Assembly: GCA_019448385.1 (NCBI GenBank)
Contig: JAGTXO010000051.1
Coordinates: forward strand, 186,001 to 250,000
Reading direction: 5' to 3'
DNA length: 64,000 nucleotides
From: Diacronema lutheri
Taxonomy: Eukaryota; Haptophyta; Pavlovophyceae; Pavlovales; Pavlovaceae
The notes under the pieces are model-generated. The model saw nothing but the letters and a program-made list of their open reading frames with translations. It was not told where the DNA came from and did no database searches. The position numbers and the translations under genes were made by a program. Of the stretch, positions 21,554 to 30,819 are shown in pieces (within the stretch, counting starts at the first letter, position 1; each line of letters opens with the position of its first letter).

Positions 21554-21895
21554 GCGGCCGCGGCGTCGGCGCCGTCGCGCGACGGCTCGGTGGCAGCGCC
21601 GGCGCGTGCGCAGCCCGCGCGCAACCCCGACGTCTGCCGCCGCGGCGACGGCGCGCCGCCGAGGAGCCGCGCGATGATCGGGTGCACCGCGTCCGCGACC
21701 GCGCTCGTCGCATCGTGCGGCGCGACCGGCTGCGCGGATCGCTCGATGTCGAGATTGACGAGCACGGAGGCGAGCGCGTCGACGAGTCCTGCGTCGTCGA
21801 GCCGCAGCCGCCAGCGTTGCCGCGCCGCTGCGCGCTCGCCGTGCAGAGGCGAGGCGTGACGAGGCGTGACGAAAGGAGCGAGCGAGAGAGCGCAC
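21554..21895 (-). other. Coding-like block Y upstream of BAF copy E
   Basis: Third copy of block Y, with LVNLDIERSAQPV and a GC3-rich frame. The SINE-like repeat at its left in other units is shortened here. No recognised domain. Confidence 0.35.
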
Positions 21896-21985
21896 GCAGC
21901 GTCAGTCCGGAGTCAGGGCGACGACCCTGTGCATGCCGGCAGGGCAAGCACGCGGCAGGACGCGGGATGGGCGGACACCCACACA
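21857..21985 (+). repeat. SINE-like repeat at the 3' end of LINE remnant E (shortened)
   Basis: Same core as 3203-3355, but missing about 25 bp in its distal part (after GCCGGCAG). Confidence 0.45.
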
Positions 21986-21999
21986 CGCCTAGCCAACCC

Positions 22000-23885
22000 G
22001 CGCCGGCCCCCGTCGGCCGCCGCCGCCGTCGTTGCGCCGGCAGCAGACGCCGTCCACACCGCACCAGGCGTCCACGTCCGCCTGGACACCGTGAGCGGCG
22101 TGGCGTCGCGGCGGCGCCTGCCCGCGCGCCATCTGCGCACGCGCGAGCAGGAGCTGCGCATGCCCACGCACGACGCACGCGGCAAGCTGGAGGCGCATGT
22201 GCCGCTCGAGCGCCGCCCGGGCGACGGCCCGCCAGGGCCCGCCCATGCGCGCCATCCACGCGTCCGCGCCCATGTGCGAGAAGGTAGCGAGCAGGTCGGC
22301 GAGGCCGGCCGACCATTCGCCAAATGAGCCGATAAGCAGCGCGCACATTGGCGCGAACGAGTTGAGGCGCGCCTGCATCGGGCCCACCTGGCCCGGCTGC
22401 ATGCCGATGAGCTCCTCGTCGAGCTGGGCGCACGCGCGCCGCCGTTCGCCGCCGAGGCCCCCCGTAGTGGGGCGGTACGAGATCGACTTGAGCTCGCACA
22501 GCGTCTACACGAGCTGAGGGGCCGAGCCTGCACCGCTGAGCACAACGACGAGATCGACGGTGGGCACGCGCCGACGCCGCAGGGCCGCGCGCCCGGCCGG
22601 CGGCACGCGGGCGAGCACGGAGCCAAAGATGTGGCCGCGTCCTCGCGCTGCGCGTACGTCCCAGCGTATCCGCGAGCGAGCGAGGCGAGCAGGTTGGGAG
22701 CGGGCTCGTGGCGAAGCTTCGCGACCTGGTCGTGGGCGACGCCCGGAGCCGCCGCGAGCGCGTCGCCGTACGCATCGACCGGGACCGGGCGCTGACTGCC
22801 GCTGCGCGCGAAGCGCGCGCCCGCCGCCGCGAGCTGCGCGCACACGGGGCTCGGCAGACCCAAGTAGCGCGCAACCCTCCGCCGGCAAGAAGGCGGCGTA
22901 GGCTCGCGGCAGTGCTTCAAGAAGGATGCCGCTCTCTTTGCCGAGACCAAACAAGAGGCCGCGAGGGCGCGAGCCCGGCGGCAAGGCGGCGTGCTCAGCG
23001 TTGAGCATGTAGAAACGGCAGCGCTCGCGGTCGCCGGTGATGTCGGCAAAGAGGCTAGGCCGGCGGCCGGCGGCGGGAGCGGCGGGCGCGACGGAGCCCG
23101 GCGACAGGCGGAGGACGCGCACCGCCGTGTCGCCCTGCCCGCCGCCGAGCTCAGCCTGCATGGCATGCCAGTCGGAGGCGAGCTCGCGCCCCCACCGGCG
23201 AAGGCGCCGCACCCGACGCGTGTCACGAGGGCACGCCGATCGAGGACGCCCGCCTCCAGGACCGAGCTGTCCGCGGCGCGCGTGTCGAGCAGGTGCGGCA
23301 GGGCGAGGCAGGCGGCGCTCCAGAGCAGGGCGGGCGCGAGTTCAACCTGCTTGCGCAGGCCGGCGCCATGCATCGCGATCGGGAGCGGCAGCCTGCGGCT
23401 CGCGATGGCATCCGTCGAGAAAGAGGCAGCAAGAGCGACGGTAGTCTGCCGGGCGACGATGTCGTCGAAGGCAGCCGCGACAGGCAGGGAGTCCGACAGG
23501 TACGAGTGGGAGATCAAGGAGGAGAAGCGGAAGATGCGTCGGTCTTGGTCACGTGTGTCGTGCCCAAGAAGCCTGGCGAGCCCACCGGCACGCCGTAGAT
23601 GTTGAAGCCATAGTGGAGGGCGCCCGTCGTCGGGTCCGCCACGGAGCAGAGGGGACGGCCCCCCGGCATCCCTCGATCGTGTGGCGCTGCGCGGGTCGAC
23701 CCAGCACGCCGACTTGGCCAGGTTGGCGTGGAGGCCGAGGCCGGCCAGCGCGCTCTCGAAGCGCGAGAGCGCAGCGGCGACGAGAGCAAGCGGGCACACG
23801 GCACAGACGTCGTCATGACCTGCGCGCGCGGCCCCACCGACCGCGGCGAGCTCGGCGTCGAGGGGCCACAAGCGCAAGCTGGAAG
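22000..23885 (-). mobile_element. LINE-like reverse transcriptase remnant E (broken)
   Basis: Same segment as remnants A and C, without the internal duplication. Reverse-transcriptase motifs HDDVCAVCP, GVPVGSPGF and the distal FGEWSAG motif are recognisable. Broken. Confidence 0.6.
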
Positions 23886-23972
23886 ATACCCATATTACTG
23901 CCCTCCTCGTCCGGATGAGCTTTGTTCAAGCCGCACCAGGGAACCGGCCTTAAAAGGGGGAAAAAGGACGGG

Positions 23973-24466
23973 ATGAGAGTGGTGGCGTTGGCGGCGCTCG
24001 CGCTCGCGGGCGCGGTTGCGGTTGAGGGTTTTGCAGCGCCGCACGCCCGCGAACGCCGCACGCGCGCAAGTGCTGTGCAGTGACGCACGTCTGCACCTCG
24101 CACAAGCCGACCGCTCGCGATGAACGGCGTCAAGGACATCTTCGACGTCGCGAAAGATTTTGGCATCTACGGCGCGATTGCGACGGCGACGTTCACCTTG
24201 TACACGGCCTCTGAGAAAGCGCGCAAGGAAGACCGGCTGATGCTCGACAACCGCTTCGAGCACCTCGACGCCACGCGCAAAGAAGAACGAGAGCGTTTCG
24301 AGGCCACGCGCAAAGAAGACGGGCTGAAGCTGGAGAAGCACCTCGAGCAGTACGAGACCACGCGCAAAGAGGACCGGCTCGAGCTGGACAAGCGCTTCGA
24401 TCGTTTGGACACGCGCTTCGATGGAACGTTCACACCACACACAATGCAACCAATACTGGGCCGTGA
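23973..24466 (+). pseudogene. Plastid-targeted coiled-coil gene, copy 6 (dead)
   Basis: Starts like the other copies, but the arginine codon after ASAVQ (CGA elsewhere) is TGA, stopping after 36 residues inside the transit peptide. Near 24420 an internal deletion removes the end of the heptad block and the tail and shifts the frame. The coiled coil is also short. It is nearest to the right end of the array, so here the coiled-coil gene is dead while its neighbouring BAF copy is the only intact one. Confidence 0.8.
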
Positions 24467-24710
24467 GCAAGTCACTCTCACTCTTTCTTGCCACGTTCGT
24501 CACGCCATAGCGCCACTCCTGACCGCTGCGACGCTCGTCTTGCCTCAGTCAATGTCCGTGTCCTCCTGACCGCGCGCCAGGTACGAAATCGCCCAGTGCA
24601 AGCTCACGGACGACGAAGCAGGTCGACGCGCCGGCCGCACGCCGAGCGGCAGACGGGCCGGCGCGCGCGACGGCCGGCCGAGCGGAGGCAGAGTGTCCCT
24701 CTCGCTCACG

Positions 24711-25664
24711 ATGGCCGATTCTGAGCGCAAGGCGCTCGTGCGCGCGCTCGAGGAGCAGAGCGACGCGCTGCTCGCCGAGCAGCAAACGTTCGACGCCAGG
24801 ACCGCCCAGTCGTCGGTCGGCATGGGCCGCGTTCGAATCCTGCAGCACATTCATGCCACCTTTCGGAGGGGCACGCCGTCGCTCTCGCGCATGCCGCCGA
24901 TGCCCGTACGTGCGAGCCGGCAGGGCGTCGCACAGGGCGCCGGCGCCGACGGCTGCGCTGGCGGCGCCGCCCTGTCCGAGTCGCTCACCGCGAGGTGCTG
25001 CCGTGCGCTCGCCCTGCCAATCGTCAGCGTGGCACGCGTCGCGCCGCGCGTTGCACGCTGCTCCGATGTGGCCTCCGCCGGCGGCCAGGCGGCGTCGCCG
25101 GCGAACGCCGCGCCGGCGAGCGCCAGCTGGACCGCTGAGCTCAGCAAAGCGCGCGCAGAATGCGCGGCCGTTGCTGCGCTCATCGCGCCCGCTCGCGCGC
25201 GCGCCTCGGACGAAGAGGCGAGCTTTGACCGCTTCAACGCGAGCGTGCGCGCGGAGCTCGGGCGCGCGCTCGCGCTTATGAGCTGGCAGTTGAGCCGGCC
25301 TGTGTCGAGTACAGGCGGCCTGGCCGCGCAGCGCTCGCGCCGTCAGCACAACGTGTCGATGAGCTCGACGCGCATCTCCTCCTCTGCCGTCGGCGGCTCG
25401 ACGACACACCTCTCCTCCTCCGCCGTCGGCACCTGCGCGACGCCGACGTCGAGCACGAGCCCATCGATTCCGTCCTCGCCAACAGCGTGGGCGAGCACGC
25501 TACCCAGTCGGCTGCTGACGCCGCTCGGGCGCAGCCGGTTGGGCGGCGGCTCGCCCGCCCTGGTCGACCGGCAGTGTCCGCCCGACGAGCATGTGGCCAC
25601 CATCACGCCGCTATCGCGCGGCCGCGCGGACCGCAAGAGGCGCGCGATCTCGACAACGAGCTGA
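24711..25664 (+). CDS. Hypothetical gene X, copy 6
   Basis: A 317-residue frame from MADSERKALVRALEEQSDAL. From about base 25340 the next frame has higher third-position GC and reads VDELDAHLLLCRRRLDD and later LDNELIILRKSAAC before a stop at 25693. A splice or frame change in the last third is therefore plausible, and this annotation may be wrong there. In copies 2, 4 and 5 that alternative frame is interrupted by a TAG, so only some copies may encode it. The stop codon lies about 60-90 bp from the stop of the convergent, intact BAF gene. No domain recognised. Confidence 0.45.
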   Translation: MADSERKALVRALEEQSDALLAEQQTFDARTAQSSVGMGRVRILQHIHATFRRGTPSLSRMPPMPVRASRQGVAQGAGADGCAGGAALSESLTARCCRALALPIVSVARVAPRVARCSDVASAGGQAASPANAAPASASWTAELSKARAECAAVAALIAPARARASDEEASFDRFNASVRAELGRALALMSWQLSRPVSSTGGLAAQRSRRQHNVSMSSTRISSSAVGGSTTHLSSSAVGTCATPTSSTSPSIPSSPTAWASTLPSRLLTPLGRSRLGGGSPALVDRQCPPDEHVATITPLSRGRADRKRRAISTTS

Positions 25665-25750
25665 TTATTCTCCGCAAGTCCGCAGCATGCTGATGGTTTC
25701 AACTTTCAATTGCCCGTAGGTTCTCATTCGTGGGAGCGCTACAAAGACCT

Positions 25751-27050
25751 TCAAGGATAGCCGCCAGCGCGCGCGAGCACGGCCACGGCGGCGACGAGGG
25801 CGCCGAGCAGCAGCAGCCAGCCGAGCGACGAACGCGTGCTTGCGACCTGCGCCACGACTGCTGCCTCGTCCGCACCTACGCCGCGTACGGCGCTCGCCAC
25901 CTCGGGCGTCGATTCAAGCCGCGAGCCCGTGCGCTGCGTCGTCGGCGTCGACTGCCCAGCGGCGGAATGGGCCGCGGTGCACCGCGGGCGAGGGTGCGCG
26001 CGCGTGCGTAAGCTTTGCGCGCGCGCGTGGCCGCGAGGCGTGCGGACGAACGTCTCGGCGAAGGCGCGAGGCTGGCGGGCCCCGTACGCCGCACAGGGCA
26101 AATGCGCGAGGCGGGCGGGCCCGAGAGGCCGCGCAAATACCGTGCCGGCGGTCTGCGCGTCGCAGATCGACTCCGCCTTGGACTGGAGCGCCTCGACGGT
26201 GCGCCTGGCGTGCTGCGGCTGGCAGCCGCAGTCCGTCGTGAGGAACGCGTTGAACTGCGAGGCGTCGCGCCCGAGCGCGAGGAAAAGCCCGAGAAGTTGC
26301 ACGGCGGACGGTACACTGGCCGCGTCGGACGACGCGAGCCTCGTTACAACCGCCGCGGCGACCCTTGCGATGCCGGCCGCGCCGAGGCCGGGCACCTGCC
26401 CCGGCACAATCTTGCCCGTCCAAAGCGGGCTGCGCGCAAAGTTCTCGTGGATGGCCGTCGTGCTCCCGTCGGCGCCGCGCGGCGGCGAGCGCGGGTAGAC
26501 GGGTACTTCGTCAGTACAAAACTCGGCAGACTTGCTTGCGAGTGCGTGCAGGATGACCTGCACGTACCTGCGAGACCCCGTGGTGGGGGCCGAAAGGCGG
26601 ACAAGGATGGTAAACGCGTGCAGGATGACCTGCACCTACCTGCGAGGCCCCGATGGGGGCCGAGAGGCGGACAAGGCTGGGCGATCGCGCTGGCGCGCGC
26701 GGCCGACGCACCGTTGCTGAATGTCGCAACCCTGGAGCCAGCGCGTGAACACAGCGGCGTCGCGGTTGAGCAGGCAATAATATCTGCACGAATGGAAGGT
26801 GATTGCGCGACGGGCGCTCGTCTGGCGAGGGAGGCACGACAGCCAGCGCTCCGCGGGCTGCTCGAGCGCTGCGCGCAATGAGAGGCGCGTGCGCGCACCC
26901 CATCAGCTGCTGCGCTGAGCGCACGTCTTGGTCCGCAAGCTTTTGCACATTTTTCGCCCCGACGCCCGGCACGACGCCTGGCACGAGCACCGCGTCCGGC
27001 AGCGGCTCGCGGAGGAAGCGTCGCTCGGTCTCGGTCTGCTCTGCCGACAT
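25751..27050 (-). CDS. Tandem-BAF-domain, tail-anchored protein (only intact copy)
   Basis: Four exons on the minus strand (26899-27050, 26712-26783, 26141-26567, 25933-25751) with GT-AG introns of 115, 144 and 207 nt and matching phases give 277 residues. Residues about 8-92 and 117-210 each align by eye with metazoan barrier-to-autointegration factor (BANF1). Both have a short helix, an EPL or SPL step, a helix-hairpin-helix PGVG/PGLG loop, an L-G-x-[FY]-x-x-L segment before [NR]RDA or GRDA, then a Cys-containing loop and a last helix ending in Cys. Residues 254-272 (LGWLLLLGALVAAVAVLAR) form a C-terminal membrane anchor. BAF binds DNA and LEM-domain proteins at the nuclear envelope; here the anchor would place DNA-binding domains directly on a membrane, which is inference. 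A duplicated block of about 75 bp at the exon 3 acceptor (26545-26655) offers a second acceptor. Confidence 0.72.
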
Positions 27051-27161
27051 TATTTTGTGGACTGGTCAAGTGGCGGTCAAAGACGTATGGAGGTATGAGT
27101 ATGAAATTTTTAAAAGGTTTTTAAATGTTAACTGTCTTGGTCTGGCGGTTTGGCGGGAAAG
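27051..27161. promoter_or_regulatory. Divergent promoter between the BAF gene and Ctf8; array boundary
   Basis: An AT-rich stretch (TATTTTGTGG, then AAATTTTTAAAAGG) in otherwise GC-rich DNA, lying between the minus-strand ATG at 27050 and the plus-strand ATG at 27162. Homology to the tandem array ends exactly at 27050. With only 111 bp between two start codons, it probably serves both genes. Confidence 0.5.
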
Positions 27162-27868
27162 ATGGCAGCAACCGGGGAGGGGCCGAGTCAGTCTCCGCGC
27201 GAACTGCCAACGCTGAGCGGCGTGCAGATTCAGCTGCGCGGCGCGCCGAGCGGCGGCGCGCCCGGCGAGTGGACAATGATGGAGCTGCAGGGCACTGTCG
27301 AGACCGGGGCGCACACGCTTCCTGGCATGGAGATCGGCGACTTTGTCGTTCTTCCGGGCGTGCGCGCGTCGCGGCGCGCGCGCGACGGCCAAGGCGGCGC
27401 GTGCGCGGCCGACCGGCCACCTTGCCGTGGCCGCGCTGTGCGCGCCGCGCGGCGCCGGCGCAGGACAAGGCCAAGCTGCGCATTGGCCGGCAACTGCTCG
27501 ACGGCGCAGCAGTGCCGCTCAAGAAGCCCCAAGCTGTGCTCGTCAAAGTCCGCGCAACGTCCTTACGCGCGCGCCGCGCGCGCCGAGCGCGACGCCGCGC
27601 GTGGCGAGCGGCCTTGATTCGCAGCGGCGCCACGCCTCGGCGCGTCCGCGCTCGCCGACAGACCCCGGCAAAGGACGGACACGGCACAGTGTACACCGTG
27701 GTGGGCGTGATTCGCCGCAAGGTCTCCTTCACCACGCGCCCAAACCCGGCCAAGCCGCCCGCACTCCCCCCGCCTCCCCCCTGCGAGCGTCAGGAGGCGG
27801 AGAACCGCGCGCCGCTCGCCGCAGCGGCGCACGGCTGTGACCGCGACACACAAGTGACCACTCAGTGA
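27162..27868 (+). CDS. CTF8: Ctf8-like subunit of the alternative clamp loader
   Basis: Three exons (27162-27359, 27464-27547, 27662-27868), GT-AG introns of 104 and 114 nt, both phase 0, giving 162 residues. The order of motifs matches eukaryotic Ctf8: EWTMMELQGTVE, GDFVVLPG joined to DKAKLRIGRQLLDG, LKKPQAVLVK, and YTVVGVIRRKVSFTTRPNP near the end. Ctf8 works with Ctf18 and Dcc1 in the RFC-like complex that loads PCNA and promotes sister-chromatid cohesion in the nucleus. Intron 2 happens to be open in frame, but joining the exons restores the usual spacing between LVK and the YxV strand. The ATG at 27162 is chosen over an upstream in-frame TTG. A 40-residue Pro/Arg-rich tail follows the conserved core. 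Confidence 0.85.
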
Positions 27869-27947
27869 CTGAGCCAGTCAGTCAGACTGAGAGCGTGTCA
27901 CACACAGTCATGATTTGAAACGTGTGGCAAGGCCTCGCCGTCAGCCG

Positions 27948-29489
27948 TCAGCCATGCAGCAGCTCGGGCTCGATGCTGACGGCCTGCGCCGCGCCGCCGT
28001 TTTGGGCCCCGCTGCGCGGTGCGGGCGTTGGCGCGGCAGCCGCCGCGAGCCCGATCGCCGCGAGCGGCACGCCCTGGCCTTCGCCATGGGCGCCGCCGTC
28101 GCCGTCACTTTCACCTTCGTCCGAGTCCGAGTCGTCCTGGGCCGCAGCGACGGCGCCCGGCTCGGCGGAGAAGGCGGCGGTGATCACACGCTCGAGCATC
28201 TCCTCAGGCAGGCCCTGCCGCGCGCGCTCGCCCTCGAACGAGCGGATGCGCGACACGAGCTCGGTTGGCGGCATCAGCCAGCGCCACTCTTCGTTTGGGT
28301 CCGACAGGTCGGACAGGTCCGGCAAGTCCGACAGGCCCGGCAGGCCCGGCGCGCCCGGTAGCGCGGCCACCGCCGCCGCGGCGCAGGCGGCGGCGCGTGC
28401 GGCGCGCGCGACGGCGTCGAGCGGCACGACGGGCATGCACGAGACCATCATCTCAAAGTCGGCGGCCTCGGCCTCCTCCGCGTCCGCGACAGTCTCGGCC
28501 GCGCGCACGCGCTCGCCATCCACGCCACTCCGCTTGTAGTACACCCGGCCGCCGATCGGCACGGCGTCGACGGGTAGCGGTGGGAGCGCAGTCGGCGCGC
28601 GCAGGCCGCGCAGCAGCTGCGCGACGAGCACGTGCCGTGCCGCGCCGTCTGCGCCCGCGCACGGCGGGCGCGGGCAGAGCGCGACACCCGGGCGGTACAC
28701 GAACTTCATCCATGGCGGCCACGCCGGCGGAGGCACAAAGTCAATGTATTGCAGTGAGTCCGTGAGGAACGGGCGGGCGTCGAGCGCGCGCTCGTCGCGC
28801 GAGCCCGCCGCACCGGCGAGTGCGGGCGGTGGGCGGACCTGCGCGAGCCAGCGGACGTAGCCGGCGGCCTGCACGGTGCGATCAAACGTGAAGCTGCCGT
28901 CCGCAAAGTAGGTATGCGACTCGCCCCAGGGAGTGATGAACATGCCCTGCAGCCACGATGGCAACCGGCGGACGACGAGCGGGCGCGCGTCAAAGCGCGC
29001 GCGCAGCTCGATGACGAGGCCGTAGGTGGTGCGCGAGCAGAAGGTGAGGTCGAGCACGCGCAGCCGCCGCCACGGGCCCGCGTGCCGACCCGCCGTCTGC
29101 GCGAGCAGCGCGAGCACGCCCGCGTCGGTGAGCGCGGCTGACTGCGACACGTCGAGCTCGGCGAGCGACGGTTGCTCGACGTCGGCGAGGCCGGCGAGGA
29201 GCGCGTCGGTGGCGTGGCCGACGAGCGCAAGCGTGCGCAGCGCTGCGAAGCGCGGGAGTAGCGGCACGATCGGCGCTGGCGCGCGCAGACGCGTGCGCGT
29301 CTCGAACGGTGCAAAGCGCGCAAGGCGAGCGTCCGCACGCGCGACGGCGGCGCGCAGCGCGGTGCACGTGCCGGCGGCGCAGATGCGGTCGCGACCGGGC
29401 GCGAGCAGCTCGACGATCGCCTCGCGCAGCTCGAGCACGAGCCGATCGAGCGCAAGTGCCTCGATCGGCTCGGGCTCATCAGCGTCCAT
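27948..29489 (-). CDS. F-box/leucine-rich-repeat-type protein
   Basis: A 513-residue single-exon frame. An F-box-like helix (LDRLVLELREAIVELLAPG, then CTALRAAV) is followed by LRR-type strands (LRTLALVGHATDALLAGL, LAELDVSQSAALTDAGVLAL, RLRVLDLTFCSRTT). A distinct domain follows (SYFADGSF-type block SHTYFADGSFTFDR, and PPWMKFVYRPGVAL), known from many algal F-box proteins. The C-terminus is acidic and carries a repeated GLSDLPDLSDLSD stretch. It is probably a substrate receptor of an SCF ubiquitin ligase. The frame is open upstream to an ATG at 29594; the inner ATG is preferred because the added part is low-complexity. It is divergent from the ANP32-like gene, with under 200 bp between starts. 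Confidence 0.7.
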   Translation of the reverse strand: MDADEPEPIEALALDRLVLELREAIVELLAPGRDRICAAGTCTALRAAVARADARLARFAPFETRTRLRAPAPIVPLLPRFAALRTLALVGHATDALLAGLADVEQPSLAELDVSQSAALTDAGVLALLAQTAGRHAGPWRRLRVLDLTFCSRTTYGLVIELRARFDARPLVVRRLPSWLQGMFITPWGESHTYFADGSFTFDRTVQAAGYVRWLAQVRPPPALAGAAGSRDERALDARPFLTDSLQYIDFVPPPAWPPWMKFVYRPGVALCPRPPCAGADGAARHVLVAQLLRGLRAPTALPPLPVDAVPIGGRVYYKRSGVDGERVRAAETVADAEEAEAADFEMMVSCMPVVPLDAVARAARAAACAAAAVAALPGAPGLPGLSDLPDLSDLSDPNEEWRWLMPPTELVSRIRSFEGERARQGLPEEMLERVITAAFSAEPGAVAAAQDDSDSDEGESDGDGGAHGEGQGVPLAAIGLAAAAAPTPAPRSGAQNGGAAQAVSIEPELLHG

Positions 29490-29685
29490 TCTTGTCTCGC
29501 GCCACACTTCGAGCGTTGCGCCTCGGCCCTGTGTACGGCCCCCTGCTGGCTCGTCCGGAAGCGTCGAGTGTGCTTCGAGCAGCTGCTCCGCCATTGTCGC
29601 CCTTCCGCCACGATCCGGGTGCCCGGACTGTGCAACGGAAGAATGAGCCCGCGTGTTGGCTGTCCGGCCCCGCCGGCGATCGAGG

Positions 29686-30819
29686 ATGGCGCTGGTCTCC
29701 GAGATCGCCCGGCAAAAGGGAACGAAGAAGCCTTTCGAGGTGCGCGAGCTGCTCTTGGACAAGTGTTCAGTGGCCAAGCTTAAGGGGAACGAGTTTGACG
29801 GCTTCGTTAACCTCGAGGTCCTCTCGTTGAATAACGTCGGCCTCACGACGCTCGAGAACTTCCCGCCGCTCGTGCGGCTCAAGAGGCTCGAGCTCAACGA
29901 TAACAAGATCAGCGGCGGGCTCGATGTGCTGCAGGAGCTATCGCTCATCAGCCTCTCCACCCTCTCGCTCAGCGGCAATCGCATTAAGTCGCTCAGCGAG
30001 CTCGAGCCGCTCGGCGGGCTGCCAAACCTCAAGGTGCTCGACCTCGAGCACTGCGACGTGACGTCGGCGCCGGGGTACCGCGAAAAGGTCTTCGAGATGA
30101 TTCCGGCGCTCAAAGTGCTGGACAACGCGGACGCAAACGGCGAGCCTGCCGACCTTGATGAGGACGACGACGACGAAGACGCCGACGCAGAGGAGGACGA
30201 CGAGGACGACGATGACCTCGAGCCCGAGGACGTCGTTGAGGTGCGCGCGCCAGGCCGCACCCGGTGCCAACCAACGGCCGGGGCGGTGGGTGGGCGGGCG
30301 GGCGGGGCGGAGGGGCGAAGGGTGGGCGTGCCGTGCCGTGCGCTGCTGGCGAGCACCGGGCTTGGCGGCTGGCGGGCCGGCGGGGTGCGAGGCGGCGATC
30401 CGATCGCGCGCCCAGCGAGCGGGACGCGCCGCTGCGGGCTCGGGCCGGGGCGCGTGCACACGCCGGCGCGACGCGCGTGAGCGAGCGGCGCGCGGACGCG
30501 TGCGCTGCTTGAGTTGCGTGCGCCGGCCGCCGTCGTCTCGCCGCGCCGCGCCTCCGATCGGCAGGACGACGAAGGCGACGACGATGGCGAGGAGGAGGAG
30601 GGTGAGGGCGACTTGGACGAAGGTGGAGAGGACGGCGGCGAGGCCGGAGCGGATGAGGGCGAGGAGGACGGCGAGGAGGACGGCGAGGAGGACGATGGAG
30701 AGGGCGTCGAGGAGGGCGACGACGATGCTGGCGAGGAGGGCGACGACGGCGACGAGGACGACGACGAGCAGGGCGACGACGGTGCCGCGGCGGGCGGCAA
30801 GCGGCCGCGGCTCGGGTGA
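29686..30819 (+). CDS. ANP32-like acidic leucine-rich nuclear phosphoprotein
   Basis: Two exons (29686-30240, 30565-30819; intron 324 nt, GT-AG, phase 0) encode 269 residues. Residues 1-150 have the ANP32 layout: VRELLLDKCSV, four LRRs (NLEVLSLNNVGLTTLENFP, RLKRLELNDNKISGGLDVL and similar), and the LRR cap with EMIPALKVLDN. A long Asp/Glu tail (about 110 residues) ends in KRPRL, a nuclear signal also found at the end of some ANP32 proteins. The family acts in chromatin acetyltransferase inhibition, H2A.Z removal and mRNA export; which role applies here cannot be told. The intron is GC-rich and in frame for part of its length, so an unspliced reading would replace the acidic tail. Confidence 0.85.

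Noticed and set aside
1-27050. CRISPR array or rDNA as explanation of the tandem repeats
   Set aside because: Units are 3.5-6 kb with protein-coding genes; no short direct repeats with unique spacers and no rRNA-like sequence.
29490-30800. Upstream extension of the F-box protein frame (Ser/Pro-rich, up to 950 residues)
   Set aside because: It is antisense to the ANP32-like acidic tail; the Ser and Pro runs mirror Asp/Glu codons.
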